64,000 bases of DNA from Cryobacterium sp. SO1 (GCF_004210215.2 NZ_CP067394.1:2790001-2854000); one strand, 5' to 3'; counted from the stretch's first letter, positions 25,701-34,404 are shown. Notes: generated from the sequence alone by a model not told the origin. Numbers and translations: made by a program.

Positions 25701-26225
25701 TCAGCGGTCGAGCACGGCGGCCAGCGTGGTGCCGAGCAGGCGTGCCGACTCCTCGTACTTGGTCGTGAGGCGCTCGCTGATCTCCGCCGGCAGCGCGGCC
25801 TGGCGTGCCGGGTTCGCGTTGTGGGCGAGGTCGGCGTGCTTCACGGTCAGCGCCAGCGGGTCGGCGGCGACCCGTGCCATCGAGTCGGCGAGAGGTTCGC
25901 CGGGACGTTTGGTCAACGCATCCACGGCCCGCACCAGAGTCTCGGCAAAGCCACGCGCACGCAGGTCGTCGAGCGTCATGGGCGTGGCCTCCACCACGTC
26001 GTGCAGCACCGCCACGATCTTCTCCGGCACCGTGTGCACCAGGCCCATGACGCCCAGCGGATGCTCGATGTAGTCCACCCCGAGCCTGTTCACCTGCCCG
26101 GCGTGGGCCTCCCGGGCCAGCACGATCGCGGCCTCGAGGCTGCCGGCCGCCGGGACATCCGCGCCACCAGCGGCAGGTTCGTCCGGCTCGGGATCGTGGC
26201 TGGACTGTGCGGCGGTGAGCGTCAT
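25701..26225 (-). CDS. HD-domain phosphohydrolase ((p)ppGpp hydrolase-like)
   Basis: 174-residue HD-superfamily protein resembling the hydrolase half of RelA/SpoT (MESH1-like). Metal ligands are visible as H in AREAHAGQ / YIEHPLGV, the HD pair in VAVLHDVVEATPMT, and D in VKHADLAHN. It may hydrolyse (p)ppGpp or a related nucleotide, as inferred from the family. GAGGGAT lies 4 nt before the ATG. It is monocistronic and convergent with the repeat protein. Confidence 0.85.
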   Translation of the reverse strand: MTLTAAQSSHDPEPDEPAAGGADVPAAGSLEAAIVLAREAHAGQVNRLGVDYIEHPLGVMGLVHTVPEKIVAVLHDVVEATPMTLDDLRARGFAETLVRAVDALTKRPGEPLADSMARVAADPLALTVKHADLAHNANPARQAALPAEISERLTTKYEESARLLGTTLAAVLDR

Positions 26226-26334
26226 GGCAATCCCTCGGAGGTGATCAAAGGTGAATCACTTCGACGGTAGCGCAGGTGGCGGGCGGCGGCGAGGTGCCAA
26301 CTGAGCTGCACGTTACCCGTGGGCGGCGTCGGTG

Positions 26335-26392
26335 CACAAGTCGTCACTTCGGCCGACTATCAATCACCCGCGAATGAGCGGATGGTTGCGGG
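26335..26392 (+). promoter_or_regulatory. Shared 58-nt regulatory block, copy A
   Basis: This block matches 61302-61359 at 49 of 58 positions without a gap. It contains AGTCG at 26339-26343 and CGACT at 26354-26358, a 5-bp inverted repeat with a 10-nt spacer conserved in both copies. A TATCAAT -10-like box overlaps the right arm, and GGATGGTTGCGGG closes the block. It ends 29 nt before the start codon at 26422. Confidence 0.65.
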
Positions 26393-26421
26393 TTCGGTTC
26401 GGAACTGTCAGGAGGTACTCC

Positions 26422-26634
26422 GTGTCGGTGCGCACCCTTCGACTCTGGAGCGGGGTCGGGTCATTCGTCCTCGTCGCGGGGGTGGTCTTTCTCGCGGTCG
26501 GTGTGGCGCTCTGGAAACCGTTGGCCACCGCCCCGGGACTGTGGGCCCTCGGCACGGGGATACTGATCGGCGCGGGTCTGGTGGTGACCGCCATCGCCAC
26601 CTCCACGCTCGCTGCCAAAACACGCCGGAAGTAA
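26422..26634 (+). CDS. Small two-helix membrane protein
   Basis: 70 residues with two transmembrane helices (GSFVLVAGVVFLAVGVAL and ALGTGILIGAGLVVTAIATSTLA) and a basic end KTRRK. The GTG at 26422 has AGGAGGT at 6 nt; the frame extends upstream to 26332, but that part coincides with the conserved regulatory block. No family recognised. Its upstream block is shared with the secreted-protein locus at 61386. Confidence 0.65.
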   Translation: MSVRTLRLWSGVGSFVLVAGVVFLAVGVALWKPLATAPGLWALGTGILIGAGLVVTAIATSTLAAKTRRK

Positions 26635-26636
26635 CG

Positions 26637-26720
26637 CGGGATGCGGGCAGCGGGATGCGGGCAGCGGGATGCGGGCAGCGGGATGCGGGCAGCGGGATGC
26701 GGGCAGCGGGATGCGGGCAT
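26637..26720. repeat. Six 14-bp tandem repeats
   Basis: ATGCGGGCAGCGGG recurs exactly every 14 nt (26641, 26655, 26669, 26683, 26697, 26711), starting 3 nt after the membrane-protein stop. Confidence 0.92.
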
Positions 26721-26803
26721 TGCGGTGCGATTGTGCCGCGGATATGACGTGCGGTGGCACTGATCTTCTGGCCCAGAGTCACTTGTCCTGGCACGATCGA
26801 CCC

Positions 26804-27196
26804 ATGACGCGGTTCACCATCGATGCCCCAGTCGCCCTCCGCCTGATTCGGAGCGCCGTGCCCCCGGCTCCGCAACACCGATTGGTGGCACCATCCGGGC
26901 TGCGCTCGCAGGTGATGTCCTTGCTGTACCGCGAGGTGCGCGCCGGCTGCCTCGAGGACGCCATTGCGCGGCGGCAACTCGACGTGCTGGCTGGGCTGAA
27001 GATCCGCCTGCTGGCCGACCGGGTGTCCAGGTCAACCGCCTGGAAAATCGCAACCGAGCTCGACTGGGACGACATCGGACCGGCGGAGTACCTCGCCGTG
27101 ACCAGGCTCCAGGCCGACGCCCTCGTGACGGAGGACGAAAGCCTGCTCGCCCAGCGACTGGTGCCGATCGCGGCCTACGACGACCTCTTCCGGTGA
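26804..27196 (+). CDS. PIN-like domain protein (orphan VapC-type)
   Basis: 130-residue PIN-fold protein, probably a metal-dependent ribonuclease. Candidate acidic residues are D7 (TIDAPVAL), E44 (LLYREVRAG), E95 (GPAEYLAVT) and D111 (LVTEDESLLA); the third position is Glu where Asp is usual. There is no antitoxin ORF directly upstream, which is unusual for VapC, so it may be a solitary or non-toxic member. The start at 26804 follows the tandem repeats; no strong Shine-Dalgarno. Confidence 0.7.
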   Translation: MTRFTIDAPVALRLIRSAVPPAPQHRLVAPSGLRSQVMSLLYREVRAGCLEDAIARRQLDVLAGLKIRLLADRVSRSTAWKIATELDWDDIGPAEYLAVTRLQADALVTEDESLLAQRLVPIAAYDDLFR

Positions 27197-27258
27197 CCTG
27201 CCTGCCTCGCTTCGCCCTGCCCCGGCCCCGGCCCCCGCCACTGTCCCCTCGCCCGGCC

Positions 27259-27354
27259 GCGCATAACTCCTGCAATTCCCCGGCAGCCGGCAGCGGATGC
27301 CCGGAATTCCGGGCCTGCCACCCGGCATCCGCCGAAATTACAGGAGTTATGCGC
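27259..27354. mobile_element. MITE-like ~96-bp element with terminal inverted repeats, copy A
   Basis: The terminal arms GCGCATAACTCCTGCAATT (left) and the reverse complement of AATTACAGGAGTTATGCGC (right) pair with one mismatch. An internal pair, GCGGATGCCCG and CGGCATCCGC, nests inside. A homologue of the same size lies at 43065-43161. It encodes no protein. It may be a miniature transposable element or a large RNA hairpin. Confidence 0.6.
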
Positions 27355-27470
27355 CTCGTGCCGGCGGGCACGACGGGGCCCCCAGGGCGACGGCGGGCGA
27401 CGGCACGGCAACCCGAGGAGCCGCCCACGACGGGTCCCCGCCGAGGTAGGCGGGGCACACGCCGTGGTAG

Positions 27471-27528
27471 GCGGGGCACACGCCGTTAGGCGGGTGGCGC
27501 GCCACCCGCGTAGCGGCGCCTCTCCCGC
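27471..27528. repeat. 58-bp palindrome, copy 7
   Basis: Arms meet at 27499/27500 in GCGGGTGGCGCGCCACCCGC. It is located between convergent genes. Confidence 0.87.
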
Positions 27529-27529
27529 A

Positions 27530-27620
27530 CACCGCACGCCTCACGCCTCTCCCGCACGCCTCACGCCTCTCGCCTCACGCCTCACGCCTCACGCCGCACG
27601 CCGCACGCCTCACAAGCACA
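27530..27620. repeat. CGCCTCACGC short tandem run
   Basis: About nine imperfect 10-bp units of CGCCTCACGC or CGCCGCACGC follow palindrome copy 7. A similar low-complexity run follows copy 1 at about 3870. Confidence 0.75.
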
Positions 27621-27704
27621 CCGCACACCGCACACCGCACGAAGCGCAGAACACCCGCCCGCCCAGCACACGCGCAGCTCGGCAGGACCTGAGAGCAGCG
27701 GCAG

Positions 27705-28766
27705 CTACACCGACGCGCGCCCCGGCACATCCATCGGGATCGCGGCGAACTCGCGCACCACCAGCCGCGGCTTGACCATCCGGTGCCGGGGCTCGTCCGA
27801 CTCAGGGGCACCCTGCACGTTCCCGCTGAACTCGCCGGTGAGCAACTCGAGCACTCCGGCGGCGACTTCGTCCACCGACTGGTCGACGCTGGAGAGGCCG
27901 ATCGCCGCGGCGACCGGCGTGTTGTCGTACCCCGTGACCGGTACCCGCTCGGGGTTGGCGATCATGGCGCCCAGGGCGAGGGAGTCGCTCGCGCAGAGCA
28001 CCGCGTCCAGCGTTCCCGCGGTGCGGCGCAGCTCCTGCATGGCCGCGGTGCCCTGGGCGACGCCGTCCTCGCACACCACCTCCAGCAGTGCCAGGTCGTC
28101 GTCGGTCACGTTGCCGCGCTCGAGCATCGCATCGCGCCAGCCGCGTCGGCGGTCCTCGCCGGTGCCCGACGGGCTCGGCCAGCCGATGTAACCGATGCGC
28201 CGCGCGCCGGCGTCCTGCGCCGCCCGAGTCGCCTCGTGCAGCCCGGCCCAACCGTCCACATCCACCCACAGGTGCTGCGGGTCGTTCATGTCGTTGGTGC
28301 CCCACGGCCGCCCGAAGGTCACGAAGGAGATCCCGTTCTCGATCAACCACTTCGTGCGCGGGTCACCGGCGAAGGTGGAGGTGAGCACAAAACCGTCCAC
28401 GTCCGCGCCGTCGTTCAGCCGCTGCAGCTGGGTGATCTCGTCCTCGGGGCTGGTGGCGGTGAACAACAGCACGCGCAGCCCCTGCTTGTCGGCCTGCTCG
28501 GTGAGGGCGTGCAGAAACCGGTCCAGCACCGACCCGGAGATGCCATCGATCATCGGGTCGAGACGGATGCCGATGGTGGAGCTGCGCCGGGTGCGCAGCC
28601 GACGGGCCGACGCGTGCGGACGGTAGCCCAGCTGGGCGATCGCGGCCTGCACCCGCTCCCGGGTGTCGGCGCGCACGATGCCGGGCGAGTTCATCACGTT
28701 CGAAACGGTTTGGCGGGAGACGCCGGCCGCCAGGGCGACATCCGTCACCGTCGGCATGGATGCCAT
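27705..28766 (-). CDS. LacI family transcriptional regulator
   Basis: 353-residue repressor. Its N-terminal helix-turn-helix is PTVTDVALAAGVSRQTVSNV followed by MN (residues 5-26), then the hinge RPHASARRLRTRRSSTIGIRL and a periplasmic-binding-like sensor domain. ATG at 28766 is chosen because the HTH starts right after it and GGAGGGGGC lies upstream; an ATG at 28757 is possible. It is divergent from the second sugar operon. One of three palindromic operators lies 25 bp from its own start, suggesting autoregulation. Confidence 0.94.
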   Translation of the reverse strand: MASMPTVTDVALAAGVSRQTVSNVMNSPGIVRADTRERVQAAIAQLGYRPHASARRLRTRRSSTIGIRLDPMIDGISGSVLDRFLHALTEQADKQGLRVLLFTATSPEDEITQLQRLNDGADVDGFVLTSTFAGDPRTKWLIENGISFVTFGRPWGTNDMNDPQHLWVDVDGWAGLHEATRAAQDAGARRIGYIGWPSPSGTGEDRRRGWRDAMLERGNVTDDDLALLEVVCEDGVAQGTAAMQELRRTAGTLDAVLCASDSLALGAMIANPERVPVTGYDNTPVAAAIGLSSVDQSVDEVAAGVLELLTGEFSGNVQGAPESDEPRHRMVKPRLVVREFAAIPMDVPGRASV

Positions 28767-28790
28767 ACCCGCCCCCTCCCCACCGAAGAA

Positions 28791-28802
28791 TGGATCGATC
28801 CA
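28791..28802. promoter_or_regulatory. LacI-type operator O1
   Basis: Perfect palindrome TGGATCGATCCA, 25 bp upstream of the regulator's start codon, with a central CG as expected for LacI-family sites. Confidence 0.65.
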
Positions 28803-28854
28803 ACACCGATCCCCCACAGAGTACCGCGTTTGCCCCCACAAAATACCGCCGAAT

Positions 28855-28866
28855 TTGATCGATCCA
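28855..28866. promoter_or_regulatory. LacI-type operator O2
   Basis: TTGATCGATCCA, a hybrid of the O1 and O3 half-sites. Its centre is 20 bp from the O3 centre, about two helical turns, so repressors could bind on the same face. Confidence 0.65.
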
Positions 28867-28872
28867 AAAAAT

Positions 28873-28888
28873 ATTTGATCGATCAAAT
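28873..28888. promoter_or_regulatory. LacI-type operator O3
   Basis: Perfect 16-bp palindrome ATTTGATCGATCAAAT overlapping the predicted -35 box of the sugar operon. Confidence 0.75.
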
Positions 28889-28903
28889 TAATTCAGCTAC
28901 TGT
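28875..28903 (+). promoter_or_regulatory. Predicted promoter of the second sugar operon
   Basis: TTGATC (28875-28880), 17-bp spacer, TACTGT (28898-28903). The -35 box is inside O3, so repressor binding would block polymerase. Confidence 0.5.
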
Positions 28904-28953
28904 GACCACTACACAAGCAAAGCGCACCGATGCGCGACAGAAGGAGCACCAAG

Positions 28954-30213
28954 ATGCAAAGACGCAACTCCCGCTGGCTGATCGGCGCAGGACTCACCGT
29001 GGTCGGCGCCCTCACCCTCAGCGCGTGCAGTTCCGGATCCGGTTTCGGCGGCGACACCGCTGACGCCGGCGGCGAACTCACCAGCGACTCCTCCCAGGGA
29101 CTGAACATCCTGATCGGCTCCAGCGGCGACGCCGAGACCGCCTCCGTCAACGCCGCCGTGGCCGCCTGGTCCGAAGAATCCGGCACCGACGCCAAGGTCA
29201 GCGTCGCCAGCGACCTCAACCAGCAGCTCGCCCAGGGCTTCGCCGCGCAGAAGCCCGCCGACGTCTTCTACCTCTCCACGGATGCGCTCGCCGGCTACGC
29301 GTCGAACGGCTCGCTGCTCGCCTACGGCGACGATCTGGCCAACAAAGACGACTTCTACCCCAGCCTGGTCAGCTCCTTCACCTACGACGGCGAGTTCTAC
29401 TGCGCCCCGAAGGATTTCTCCACCCTGCAGCTGCTCATCAACACCGACCTGTGGGCTGCGGCCGGGCTCACGGATGCCGACATCCCCACCACCTGGGACG
29501 AGCTCGCGACAGTGAGCAAAACCCTCACCACCGGCAGCCAGGTGGGGCTCGCCATCGGTGGCGAGTACGCCCGCCTGGGCGCGTTCATGGCCCAGGCCGG
29601 TGGCAGCCTGATGAACGAGGACAGCACCGAGGTGACCGCCGATAGCGCCGAGAGCGTCGCCGGCCTCGAGTACGCACAGACGCTGCTGAACGACGGTGTG
29701 ATGAGCTACGCCAGCGAAATCGGCGCCGGCTGGGGCGGCGAGGCGTTCGGCAAGCAGCTGTCCGCCATGACCATCGAGGGCAACTGGATCACGGGCGCGA
29801 TGAAGAACGACTTCCCCGACGTGAACTACACGGTCGCCGAACTTCCGGCAGGTCCCGAGGGCCAAGGCACCCTGCAGTTCACCAACTGCTGGGGTATCGC
29901 CGCCGACAGCCCCAACCAGGCTGCCGCTCTCGACCTGGTCGAGCAGCTCACCAGCAAGGACGCCCAGCTCACCTTCTCCGAGGAGTTCGGCCCGATGCCG
30001 TCCATCCAGTCCGCGGCTGACGAGTGGAAGAGCGCCAACCCCACCCTGGTGCCGTTCCTGGACGGGGCTGAATACGCCAAGGGAGTGCCCAACGTGCAGG
30101 GCTCCGCGGATGTCGTGAGCGACCTGAACGCCCAGCTCGAGTCGCTGAAGACCGGGGACGCCCAGGCGATCCTGGACTCCGTGCAGAAGAACCTCGAAGC
30201 ACTGCTGAAGTAG
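28954..30213 (+). CDS. Sugar ABC transporter substrate-binding lipoprotein
   Basis: 419-residue extracellular binding protein (family 1). A signal region with arginines, LIGAGLTVVGALTLSAC, ends in the lipobox LSAC. Features include ASDLNQQLAQGFAAQKPADVFYLSTDALAGY and DFSTLQLLINTDLWAAAGL. ATG at 28954 is selected (AAGGAG at 7 nt) over one 24 nt upstream. It is the first gene after the LacI operators and is followed 6 bp later by the permease. Substrate is unknown; a glucan-type oligosaccharide is suggested by the downstream glycosidase. Confidence 0.93.
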   Translation: MQRRNSRWLIGAGLTVVGALTLSACSSGSGFGGDTADAGGELTSDSSQGLNILIGSSGDAETASVNAAVAAWSEESGTDAKVSVASDLNQQLAQGFAAQKPADVFYLSTDALAGYASNGSLLAYGDDLANKDDFYPSLVSSFTYDGEFYCAPKDFSTLQLLINTDLWAAAGLTDADIPTTWDELATVSKTLTTGSQVGLAIGGEYARLGAFMAQAGGSLMNEDSTEVTADSAESVAGLEYAQTLLNDGVMSYASEIGAGWGGEAFGKQLSAMTIEGNWITGAMKNDFPDVNYTVAELPAGPEGQGTLQFTNCWGIAADSPNQAAALDLVEQLTSKDAQLTFSEEFGPMPSIQSAADEWKSANPTLVPFLDGAEYAKGVPNVQGSADVVSDLNAQLESLKTGDAQAILDSVQKNLEALLK

Positions 30214-30219
30214 ACCGCC

Positions 30220-31314
30220 ATGTCGACGCCTGTTCGCACGTCTCGCCGCTCCAGTATTCGGGGCGGCGAGGCCGCCTCGGGGTGGCTCTTCACGGCCCCG
30301 ATGATCGTCCTGCTGGGCATGTTCCTGGTCATTCCGGTACTGATGGCCCTCTGGGTCAGCTTCTCCGACTGGAACGGCCGCGGTAGCCCCTTCGCAGCTT
30401 CCGTGTCGTTCGTGGGCGTCGACAACTACTCAGTCCTGCTCGGGGGCGGCGGCCTGGCCGAACAGGACTTCGGCACCGCGCTTCGCAACAACGCCTGGTA
30501 CGTCCTTCTGGTCGTGCCCATCCAGACCATGCTGGCGCTGTTCCTGGCGGTGCTGGTGAACCGGCAGATCCTGCGCGGCCGCGGCTTCTTCCGCACCGCG
30601 TTCTACTTTCCGTCGGTCACCAGCTCCGTCGCCATCACCGTGCTCTGGCTGTTCCTGTTCAGCTCCACCGGCGCCGTCAACAAGCTCCTCTCGTTCATCG
30701 GCGTCAACGGACCGAACTGGTTCAACGACCCGAGCGGCGTGCTGCACAACATCCTCGGTCTGTTCGGCGTTGAGACCGGCCCGGCCGCACTGACCGGCAA
30801 CACCTTCCTCGGCATCTCGTTCTGGGAATGGCTCGCCGGGCCATCCGTTGCCATGAGCGCCTTCATTCTGATGGCCGTGTTCACCACCGGCGGCACGTTC
30901 ATGCTGCTGTTCATCGCCGCGCTGCAGAACCTCAGCGGCGAGGTCGTGGAGGCCGCCATGATGGACGGCGCCAACGGGTGGCAGCGGTTCTGGCGGGTCA
31001 CCCTCCCCCAGCTGCGGCCGACCCTGTTTACCGTGCTTACCCTGGGCCTGATCGGCGCCTGGCAGGTCTTCGACCAGATCTATACCGGCACCCAGGGCGG
31101 GCCGGGCAAGACCACGCTCACCCCGGCCTATCTCTCGTACCAGAGCGCCTTCACCAATCAGGCCTGGGGTCAGGGCGCGGCGATCGCGTTCATCCTGTTC
31201 GTCATCATCGTGGTCTTCACCCTGTTCCAACGGTGGCTTCTTGCTGAGCGCAAGGTATCGGCCCGGCGCATGCGCCCCTACCTGCAGACCCCACGCGACG
31301 GAGGTTCCAGATGA
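30220..31314 (+). CDS. Sugar ABC transporter permease (MalF-like)
   Basis: 364-residue permease, longer than usual because of a periplasmic insertion (about residues 150-205, NKLLSFIGVNGPNWFNDPSG...). The EAA loop is EVVEAAMMDGANGWQRFWRVTLPQL. It starts 6 bp after the lipoprotein stop with only a weak Shine-Dalgarno, so reinitiation is likely. Its stop overlaps the next ATG (ATGA). Confidence 0.93.
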   Translation: MSTPVRTSRRSSIRGGEAASGWLFTAPMIVLLGMFLVIPVLMALWVSFSDWNGRGSPFAASVSFVGVDNYSVLLGGGGLAEQDFGTALRNNAWYVLLVVPIQTMLALFLAVLVNRQILRGRGFFRTAFYFPSVTSSVAITVLWLFLFSSTGAVNKLLSFIGVNGPNWFNDPSGVLHNILGLFGVETGPAALTGNTFLGISFWEWLAGPSVAMSAFILMAVFTTGGTFMLLFIAALQNLSGEVVEAAMMDGANGWQRFWRVTLPQLRPTLFTVLTLGLIGAWQVFDQIYTGTQGGPGKTTLTPAYLSYQSAFTNQAWGQGAAIAFILFVIIVVFTLFQRWLLAERKVSARRMRPYLQTPRDGGSR

Positions 31315-32219
31315 GCACCACCGTGAGAACCCGCGTGCGCACCCAGTCGCCCTCCCAGCGGCTCAAGTCGCTCGGCCGCGAACAGCTGCCCACCCGGTTG
31401 ATCGCCGGCCGGTCCCTGCTGTACGCCATGTTGATCGTGCTCGCGATCATCTACATCGCCCCGTTCCTGATCCAGGTCGCCACCTCCTTCAAAACGGATG
31501 CCGACGCCGCCTCGAACCCGATGGCGCTGATCCCGGAGACCTGGTCCACGGCCGCGTACCAGAGGTTGTTCCTCAACTCGGACTTCCCGGTCTGGTTCCA
31601 GAACTCCGCCATTGTCACGGTCTTCGTCACCCTCGGCCGGGTGTTCTTCAACTCCCTGGCCGGTTACGCCCTGGCCCGGCTGCACTTCCGCGGCCGCAAC
31701 GTGATCTTCGCGCTGCTCATCGCCGTGATGAGTGTGCCGGGTGTGGTGCTGCTGATCCCCAAGTTCCTGGTGATCAACCAGCTGGGCATCTACGACACCT
31801 ACGTGGCCATGATCGTGCCGCTGCTCACCGATGCCGCCGGCGTGTTCATCATGAAGAACTTCTTCGAGTCGATCCCCGCCAGCGTCGAGGAGCAGGCCCG
31901 CATCGACGGGGCCGGCACCTTCCGGGTGTTCTGGTCGATCGTGCTGCCGATGGCCCGGCCGGCGCTGGTGACCATCATCATCCTGTCGTTCCAGGGCTCC
32001 TGGAACGAGCTGTCGCACTTCATCGTGGCCACCCAATCACCCGAACTGACCACGCTCACCAAGGGTGTCGCGTCGCTTGCCTCCGGGCAACTCAGCCAGG
32101 GCACCCAGTACCCGCTCAAGCTCGCCGCGGCGGCGATCATGACCATCCCGGTGGCCGTGATGTTCTTCATCTTCCAGAAACGCATCATGAACACCACCGA
32201 CGGGGCTGTGAAGGAGTAG
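31311..32219 (+). CDS. Sugar ABC transporter permease (MalG-like)
   Basis: 302-residue permease with EAA loop SVEEQARIDGAGTFRVFWSIVLPMARP and about six helices. It overlaps the previous gene by 4 nt. The operon again has no ATPase gene, so a common ATPase from elsewhere is presumed. Confidence 0.93.
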   Translation: MSTTVRTRVRTQSPSQRLKSLGREQLPTRLIAGRSLLYAMLIVLAIIYIAPFLIQVATSFKTDADAASNPMALIPETWSTAAYQRLFLNSDFPVWFQNSAIVTVFVTLGRVFFNSLAGYALARLHFRGRNVIFALLIAVMSVPGVVLLIPKFLVINQLGIYDTYVAMIVPLLTDAAGVFIMKNFFESIPASVEEQARIDGAGTFRVFWSIVLPMARPALVTIIILSFQGSWNELSHFIVATQSPELTTLTKGVASLASGQLSQGTQYPLKLAAAAIMTIPVAVMFFIFQKRIMNTTDGAVKE

Positions 32220-32279
32220 CCGCTCCTTTCCCGTCTGCCCCGATCCGCACCACAACACCACTGGAGTCGTACCTCACTC

Positions 32280-34319
32280 ATGCTTTCCCACCCCGTCCAG
32301 CCTCTGCTCCATGATTCCGCCATCGTTCTGGCCGCGCCCACCCAGGCGTGGTCCGGCTCCAACGGGCACACGAGCCTGCCGATCCACGGTCTGTATCACG
32401 CCGACACCCGCATCCTCTCCGGGTGGACCCTGCTGGTCGGCGGCGCCGCCGGCGAGCCGATCGGCTCGGCCAGCCGCGGCGCCGGCGAGATGACGTTCAA
32501 CGCCCTGCTCCGGCACCTCGACGACCGCACCGCCGACCCGCGGCTGCGGCTGCACGTCACCCGAACGGTCACCGCCGGGCGCCTCACCGAGCGCATCACC
32601 ATCGAGTCCGGGCTGGCCGAGCCGGTCGACACCACCGTGTCGGTGCGCCTGACGGCCGATTTCGCCGACATGCAGACCGTCAAGGCTGGCCTGGCCAGTG
32701 CGGCCGACCGGGCCGCGTTCCCGGCGGCCGAACTGCCCGAGATCCCCGTGGTCGACGTGCAGCAGACGCCCGCCGGCATCCGCCTGGCCACGCCCGCTGT
32801 GGCCGCCCTCGTGCAGGTGAACGGCGACGGCGTGCTGGGCACGGATGCCGACGGCGTCGCCGCCGACTGGGCCGTGACGGTGCCCGCGCGCGGCAGCGTC
32901 TCCGTGCAATGGAGCGTCGACGTGGACCACACCTCCACCGTGGTGCAGGGCGCCCCCGGGCTGCCCGAGTGGGCCGGCGTGTCGGTTCAGTCCGGCGACG
33001 CCCGGTTGGGCCGCTGGGTGCAGAAGGCACTGGAGGACCTCTCCGGCCTGCGGATGGCCACGACCGCGCGGCCGGAGGAGCCGTTCCTCGCCGCCGGCGC
33101 CCCGTGGTTCTTCACCCTGTTCGGCCGGGACTCGATCTGGGCCGCCCGGTTCCTGCTGCCACTGGGCACCGAGCTCGCCGGCTCCACGCTGCGCATCCTC
33201 GCCGAGCTGCAGGGCACTTCGACCAACGACGAGACCGCCGAACAGCCCGGCAAGATCATGCACGAGCTGCGGCCGGCCGCGTTCACCATCCCCGGCGAAG
33301 ACGTGTCGCTGCCACCGCTGTACTACGGCACCGTCGACGCCACCCCGCTGTGGATCTGCCTGCTCGCCGACGCGCACCGCTGGGGCCTGGCCGACACCGA
33401 GGTCGAGGCCCTGCTGCCGCACCTCGAGGCGGCGCTGGCCTGGATGCGTGACTTCGGCGACAGCGACGGCGACGGGTTCCTCGAGTACGTCGACAGCACC
33501 GGCCACGGCCTGGCCAACCAGGGCTGGAAGGACTCCGGCGACTCCATCCAGTGGCGCGACGGCACCCTCGCCGACGGCCCCATCGCGCTCTGCGAGGTGC
33601 AGGCCTACGCCTACCAGGCCGCCATCGGCGGCGCCGACCTGCTCGACGCGTTCAACCGGTCCGGGGGCGACGTCTGGCGGGCCTGGGCGGAGAAGCTCAA
33701 GACCCGGTTCCGCGAATCGTTCTGGATCGACTCCCCCGAGGGCCGCTACCCCGCCGTCGCGCTGGACGCGTTCAAACGCCCGGTCGACACCGTGACCAGC
33801 AACATCGGCCACCTGCTCGGCACCGGCCTGCTCTCCGCCGAGGAGGCCGCCCTCGTCGCGGCCCGGCTGGTCTCCCCCGAGCTCAACTCCGGCTACGGCC
33901 TGCGCACCATGTCCACCGACTCGGCCGGCTACTGGCCGGTGAGTTACCACGGCGGCTCGGTCTGGACCCACGACACCGCCATCGCCATCGCCGGCCTCGG
34001 CCGCGACGGTTTCGGCGCCGAGGCCGGCGAGCTGATCTCCGGCCTGCTCGCCGCGGCCGAATCCTTCGACTACCGGATGCCCGAGCTGCACTCCGGCGAC
34101 GCCGCATCCGTTGTCACCGCGGCCGGCGCCTACCCGGCCGCCTGCCGCCCGCAGGCCTGGTCGGCCGCGGCCGCCATCTCGGTGCTCGGCACCGTGCTCG
34201 GCCTCGAGCCCGATCCGGCCACCGGCGAGGTACTCTCCACCCCGATCGTGCCCGCAGTGGTCGGCGAGGTCACCCTGCACGGCGCCACCCCGCTGGTAGA
34301 GGCCGTCTCGCGCCGGTAA
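32280..34319 (+). CDS. Amylo-alpha-1,6-glucosidase / glycogen-debranching-type glycosidase
   Basis: 679-residue cytoplasmic protein with no signal peptide. The N-terminal beta-sandwich (residues about 10-230, TSLPIHGLYHADTRILSGW ... HVTRTVTAGRLTERITIESG) matches the debranching-enzyme N-terminal family. The C-terminal (alpha/alpha)6 toroid contains WFFTLFGRDSIWAARFLLP, GKIMHELRP and YYGTVDATPLW. It probably trims the sugar imported by the upstream transporter. It lies 60 bp after the last permease, so probably in the same operon. Exact substrate is not readable. Confidence 0.88.
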   Translation: MLSHPVQPLLHDSAIVLAAPTQAWSGSNGHTSLPIHGLYHADTRILSGWTLLVGGAAGEPIGSASRGAGEMTFNALLRHLDDRTADPRLRLHVTRTVTAGRLTERITIESGLAEPVDTTVSVRLTADFADMQTVKAGLASAADRAAFPAAELPEIPVVDVQQTPAGIRLATPAVAALVQVNGDGVLGTDADGVAADWAVTVPARGSVSVQWSVDVDHTSTVVQGAPGLPEWAGVSVQSGDARLGRWVQKALEDLSGLRMATTARPEEPFLAAGAPWFFTLFGRDSIWAARFLLPLGTELAGSTLRILAELQGTSTNDETAEQPGKIMHELRPAAFTIPGEDVSLPPLYYGTVDATPLWICLLADAHRWGLADTEVEALLPHLEAALAWMRDFGDSDGDGFLEYVDSTGHGLANQGWKDSGDSIQWRDGTLADGPIALCEVQAYAYQAAIGGADLLDAFNRSGGDVWRAWAEKLKTRFRESFWIDSPEGRYPAVALDAFKRPVDTVTSNIGHLLGTGLLSAEEAALVAARLVSPELNSGYGLRTMSTDSAGYWPVSYHGGSVWTHDTAIAIAGLGRDGFGAEAGELISGLLAAAESFDYRMPELHSGDAASVVTAAGAYPAACRPQAWSAAAAISVLGTVLGLEPDPATGEVLSTPIVPAVVGEVTLHGATPLVEAVSRR

Positions 34320-34404
34320 CGGTCGCCGACGGGCCCGGCCACCCCGCTGGTCGAGCCCGTCGAGACCCGGCGACGGGCGCTGCATCCGCGCCCGACGGAG
34401 GTCT

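Larger units (their letters stand above)
27197..27704. other. Intergenic region between convergent genes
   Basis: No gene supported. It contains the ~96-bp inverted-repeat element (27259-27354), a half palindrome (GTAGGCGGGGCACACGCCG, about 27446-27464), palindrome copy 7, and a CGCCTCACGC tandem run (27530-27620). Confidence 0.6.

Noticed and set aside
26332..26421. N-terminal extension of the small membrane protein through the conserved 58-nt block
   Set aside because: The GTG at 26422 has a strong ribosome site, and the upstream stretch is conserved with a non-homologous gene's leader, so it is better read as regulatory DNA.
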